DNA from: Brevibacillus invocatus
GTDB lineage: Bacteria > Bacillota > Bacilli > Brevibacillales > Brevibacillaceae
DNA: 64,000 nt
Direction: 5' to 3'
Assembly: GCF_003710915.1 (NCBI RefSeq)
Contig: NZ_RHHR01000010.1
Location: 124,001 to 188,000 of the forward strand
In this document: piece after piece, positions 62,413 through 64,000 of the stretch
How the letters are laid out: every line of letters begins with the position of its first letter
How positions within the stretch are numbered: position 1 is the first letter of the stretch
Notes under the pieces: model-generated
What the model was told of the DNA's origin: nothing
Databases searched by the model: none
What the model saw: only the letters and a program-made list of their open reading frames with translations
Program-made: the position numbers and the translations under genes

Positions 62413-63318
62413 TTACTGCTGTTTTAGTACCCGATAATCCTTGCCATTGGACAAGATCGTAATCGATCCATCCTGACTGGTCAAGTACGTCTCTGCCCAC
62501 GATTCACCCAGTCTCTCCAACACTTCAGTCTGATTATCCTTCATCTCTTCACGGGTTTTTCCCGTCTGGATAATCGCGACTTGTGGATCAACCTGGGTCA
62601 GGAAGGGTTGGGAGGACGCTTGATTGCTCCCCTGATCCCCCACTTTCAACACCACTGACTTCAATTCATTGGCGTGGCGTTCCAAAAGGCGCTCTTCCGC
62701 CTTTTCGTTGATGCCGCTCGTGAAGAGAAAGTTGAGTTCGAGATGCCTCAACTGAAAAACAAGAGAATTGTTCTGGGGTGACAAGAACAAGGGCTCATTG
62801 GGTGATAGCGCTCGTATGGAGACTTCATCATCCAGCTCGAGAACCTGATTATCTGTTACGTCCAAACGCTTTTGGTCCGGTTTTAGGGATACTGCATGAC
62901 GAATCACTGGTTCGATTAGCTTGGGTACGATCAGTTTATCTATGACCAGCTTCTCAGCAAGAAAGGGATAGCCTCCCGCATGCTCTGGCTGGTCATTGGT
63001 CAGCACGACATAATCCAATCGTGTCACGTGGCGCTCCAGTAATCGTTCCTGCAAGACTGGCCAATCCTCTTCACTGCCCGTGTCGATGAGAATCGTTTTG
63101 GCTTTGGGGTACGGCAAGCGAATCAAAGTGCTTTCCCCATGCGGCAAGGCAAAATAGGTAATGACCAGTCCGGTAAAATCACGTTCATTCTCACTGGCAA
63201 ACGGGTCATCCACCTTGATGACTTCTTGCACCAAACGGCTGTCGACCGAAGAGCAGCTGATGAGCAAAATGACGCACAGTCCGAGAAAAAATCGTATCCA
63301 TCCCGTTTTCCCTAACAT
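62413..63318 (-). CDS. Metallo-beta-lactamase-fold lipoprotein with degenerate metal site (ComEC-like)
   Basis: A 301-residue lipoprotein: MLGKTGWIRFFLGLCVILLISC with lipobox cysteine C22. The body resembles the C-terminal hydrolase domain of ComEC (VITYFALPHGESTLIRLPY, ILIDTGSEEDWPVLQERL), but the HxHxDH motif is LTNDQPEHAGG: of the four ligands only one histidine (H113) remains and N, Q and E replace the others. It is therefore probably not a normal metallohydrolase. The ATG at 63318 fits the ribosome site better than a GTG four codons upstream. It sits between dinG and rex. Confidence 0.82.
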   Translation of the reverse strand: MLGKTGWIRFFLGLCVILLISCSSVDSRLVQEVIKVDDPFASENERDFTGLVITYFALPHGESTLIRLPYPKAKTILIDTGSEEDWPVLQERLLERHVTRLDYVVLTNDQPEHAGGYPFLAEKLVIDKLIVPKLIEPVIRHAVSLKPDQKRLDVTDNQVLELDDEVSIRALSPNEPLFLSPQNNSLVFQLRHLELNFLFTSGINEKAEERLLERHANELKSVVLKVGDQGSNQASSQPFLTQVDPQVAIIQTGKTREEMKDNQTEVLERLGESWAETYLTSQDGSITILSNGKDYRVLKQQ

Positions 63319-63373
63319 GTATTTTATCACCTAAATCCTTGGGAGACTATGGATTCATTTCTGAGTCTGAATA

Positions 63374-63408
63374 GAAAGCCCGGTGCGGTGTATGTCGCAA
63401 CGGCTTTA
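63374..63408 (-). terminator. Weak hairpin after dinG
   Basis: AAAGCC pairs with GGCTTT, with TGCG/CGCA inside and mismatches between. On the minus strand there is no long T run. It may end dinG transcription, but the call is tentative. Confidence 0.45.
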
Positions 63409-63411
63409 TTT

Positions 63412-64000
63412 CTATTCATTTCTATCGTCCAAGGGTAGCATACCCAAAAATTCAGGGATTTGTTGACGAAGTGTAGGCCAAGCTCCGCTTTCTATCTGAA
63501 AAGGCGGCAGAGATTGCAGGAATGTCCGGCCGTATCGGGATTCAACCACACGCGTGTCAAAGACCACGACAACTCCACGGTCAAGGTGATGGCGTATCAG
63601 GCGGCCAACCCCTTGCTTAAATTGAATCACAGCTTGAGGCAACGCCATGGACATAAAGGCGTTTTTGCCCGCCTCCTTCATGAGTTCAGCCCTTCCCTGA
63701 TAAACCGGGTGATTGGGCGGTGTAAAAGGCAAACGAACAATCACCAGGCAACTAAGCGCCTCACCCGGAATATCGACACCCTCCCAAAAGCTGCTCGTTC
63801 CAAACAGGACACTTCGCTCCATCGTTTGGAACTGATGAATCAGCTTGCTGCGGTTATTGCTGTCAATTCCCTGCCCAAGCAGCGTATAGGGAACGTCTTC
63901 ATCCACTAGCCGCTCTTTCATCGCCTGATACACCTGACGCAGCATGGAGTGGGACGTAAAAAGCAGCATGGTACGTCCTTTCGCTGCTGTCACGACATCC
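63412..64000 (-). CDS. dinG: DinG family ATP-dependent helicase, C-terminal part (truncated by window edge)
   Basis: The last 196 or so residues of a superfamily 2 helicase of the XPD/DinG type. Visible are motif V-like SVLFGTSSFWEGVDIPGEALSCLVIVRLPF and motif VI VIQFKQGVGRLIRHHLDRGVVVVFDTRVVESRYGRTFLQSLPP. The rest, including Walker A and B, lies beyond 64000. In B. subtilis dinG lies near ypmA-ypmB-asnS-dnaD, so the neighbourhood is conserved, with extra genes inserted here. FeS-cluster presence cannot be judged from this part. Confidence 0.9.
   Translation of the reverse strand, partial: DVVTAAKGRTMLLFTSHSMLRQVYQAMKERLVDEDVPYTLLGQGIDSNNRSKLIHQFQTMERSVLFGTSSFWEGVDIPGEALSCLVIVRLPFTPPNHPVYQGRAELMKEAGKNAFMSMALPQAVIQFKQGVGRLIRHHLDRGVVVVFDTRVVESRYGRTFLQSLPPFQIESGAWPTLRQQIPEFLGMLPLDDRNE

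Overview
The window looks like chromosomal DNA of an aerobic, endospore-forming member of the Bacillales, most like Brevibacillus or a close Paenibacillaceae relative. This rests on the asnS-dnaD-ypmB-dinG neighbourhood known from Bacillus, a YheC/YheD spore-coat ATP-grasp protein, a CotSA-like glycosyltransferase, a Group-I-like ECF transporter locus, strong AGGAGG ribosome binding sites with frequent GTG/TTG starts, and moderate G+C. The genus is inferred, not proven. I saw no rRNA, tRNA, CRISPR array, insertion sequence or prophage. Nearly all genes lie on the minus strand.

Layout. 1-670 is the N-terminal part of an M3 oligoendopeptidase. 818-6244 is an apparent operon running ecfA1-ecfA2-ecfT-ecfS-P1 aminopeptidase-M20 peptidase, which looks like uptake plus hydrolysis of one unknown amide or peptide-like compound. 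6407-8994 has a small membrane protein, two GNAT acetyltransferases and a nitrilase-family amidohydrolase. 9164-13255 is the riboflavin operon ribD-ribE-ribBA-ribH behind two complete FMN riboswitch/terminator modules in tandem. 13282-16861 holds an N-carbamoyl-amino-acid/allantoate hydrolase, a YkpA-like ABC-F ATPase and two very small plus-strand genes. 16875-20782 is the sulfate ABC transporter (sbp-cysT-cysW-cysA), with cysW apparently starting at CTG.

20987-34001 is mixed housekeeping and metabolism: a small oxidase-like membrane protein, dUTPase, TrhO tRNA hydroxylase, a penicillin-binding-protein-like serine hydrolase, amidase, Ldh2-family dehydrogenase, YheC/D, RluA-type pseudouridine synthase, a thioredoxin-like protein, and a LysR regulator divergent from leuCD. 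34075-42744 has an acetyltransferase, an acyl-CoA ligase, YajQ, an atypical SDR protein and a two-gene RND efflux system with a lipoprotein adaptor. 43034-44845 is PepF. 44972-51797 is a seven-gene glycan cluster (coiled-coil protein, CotSA-like GT4, nucleotidyltransferase, GT2, epimerase, GT4, UDP-glucose dehydrogenase) preceded by a good sigma-K-type promoter match, so it probably makes a uronic-acid-containing spore-surface glycan.

51974-64000 is the dnaD-asnS to dinG region. Between asnS and ypmB, where Bacillus subtilis has aspB, this genome carries a 746-residue protein with 47 uninterrupted 10-residue repeats, a short FtsH-like membrane protease, and a co-translated membrane-anchored partner. 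Further on are mtaD, rex, a metallo-beta-lactamase-fold lipoprotein with a lost metal site, and the 3' part of dinG.

The most noteworthy items are the tandem FMN riboswitches, the decapeptide-repeat protein, the split FtsH-like system, and the sigma-K-linked glycan cluster.
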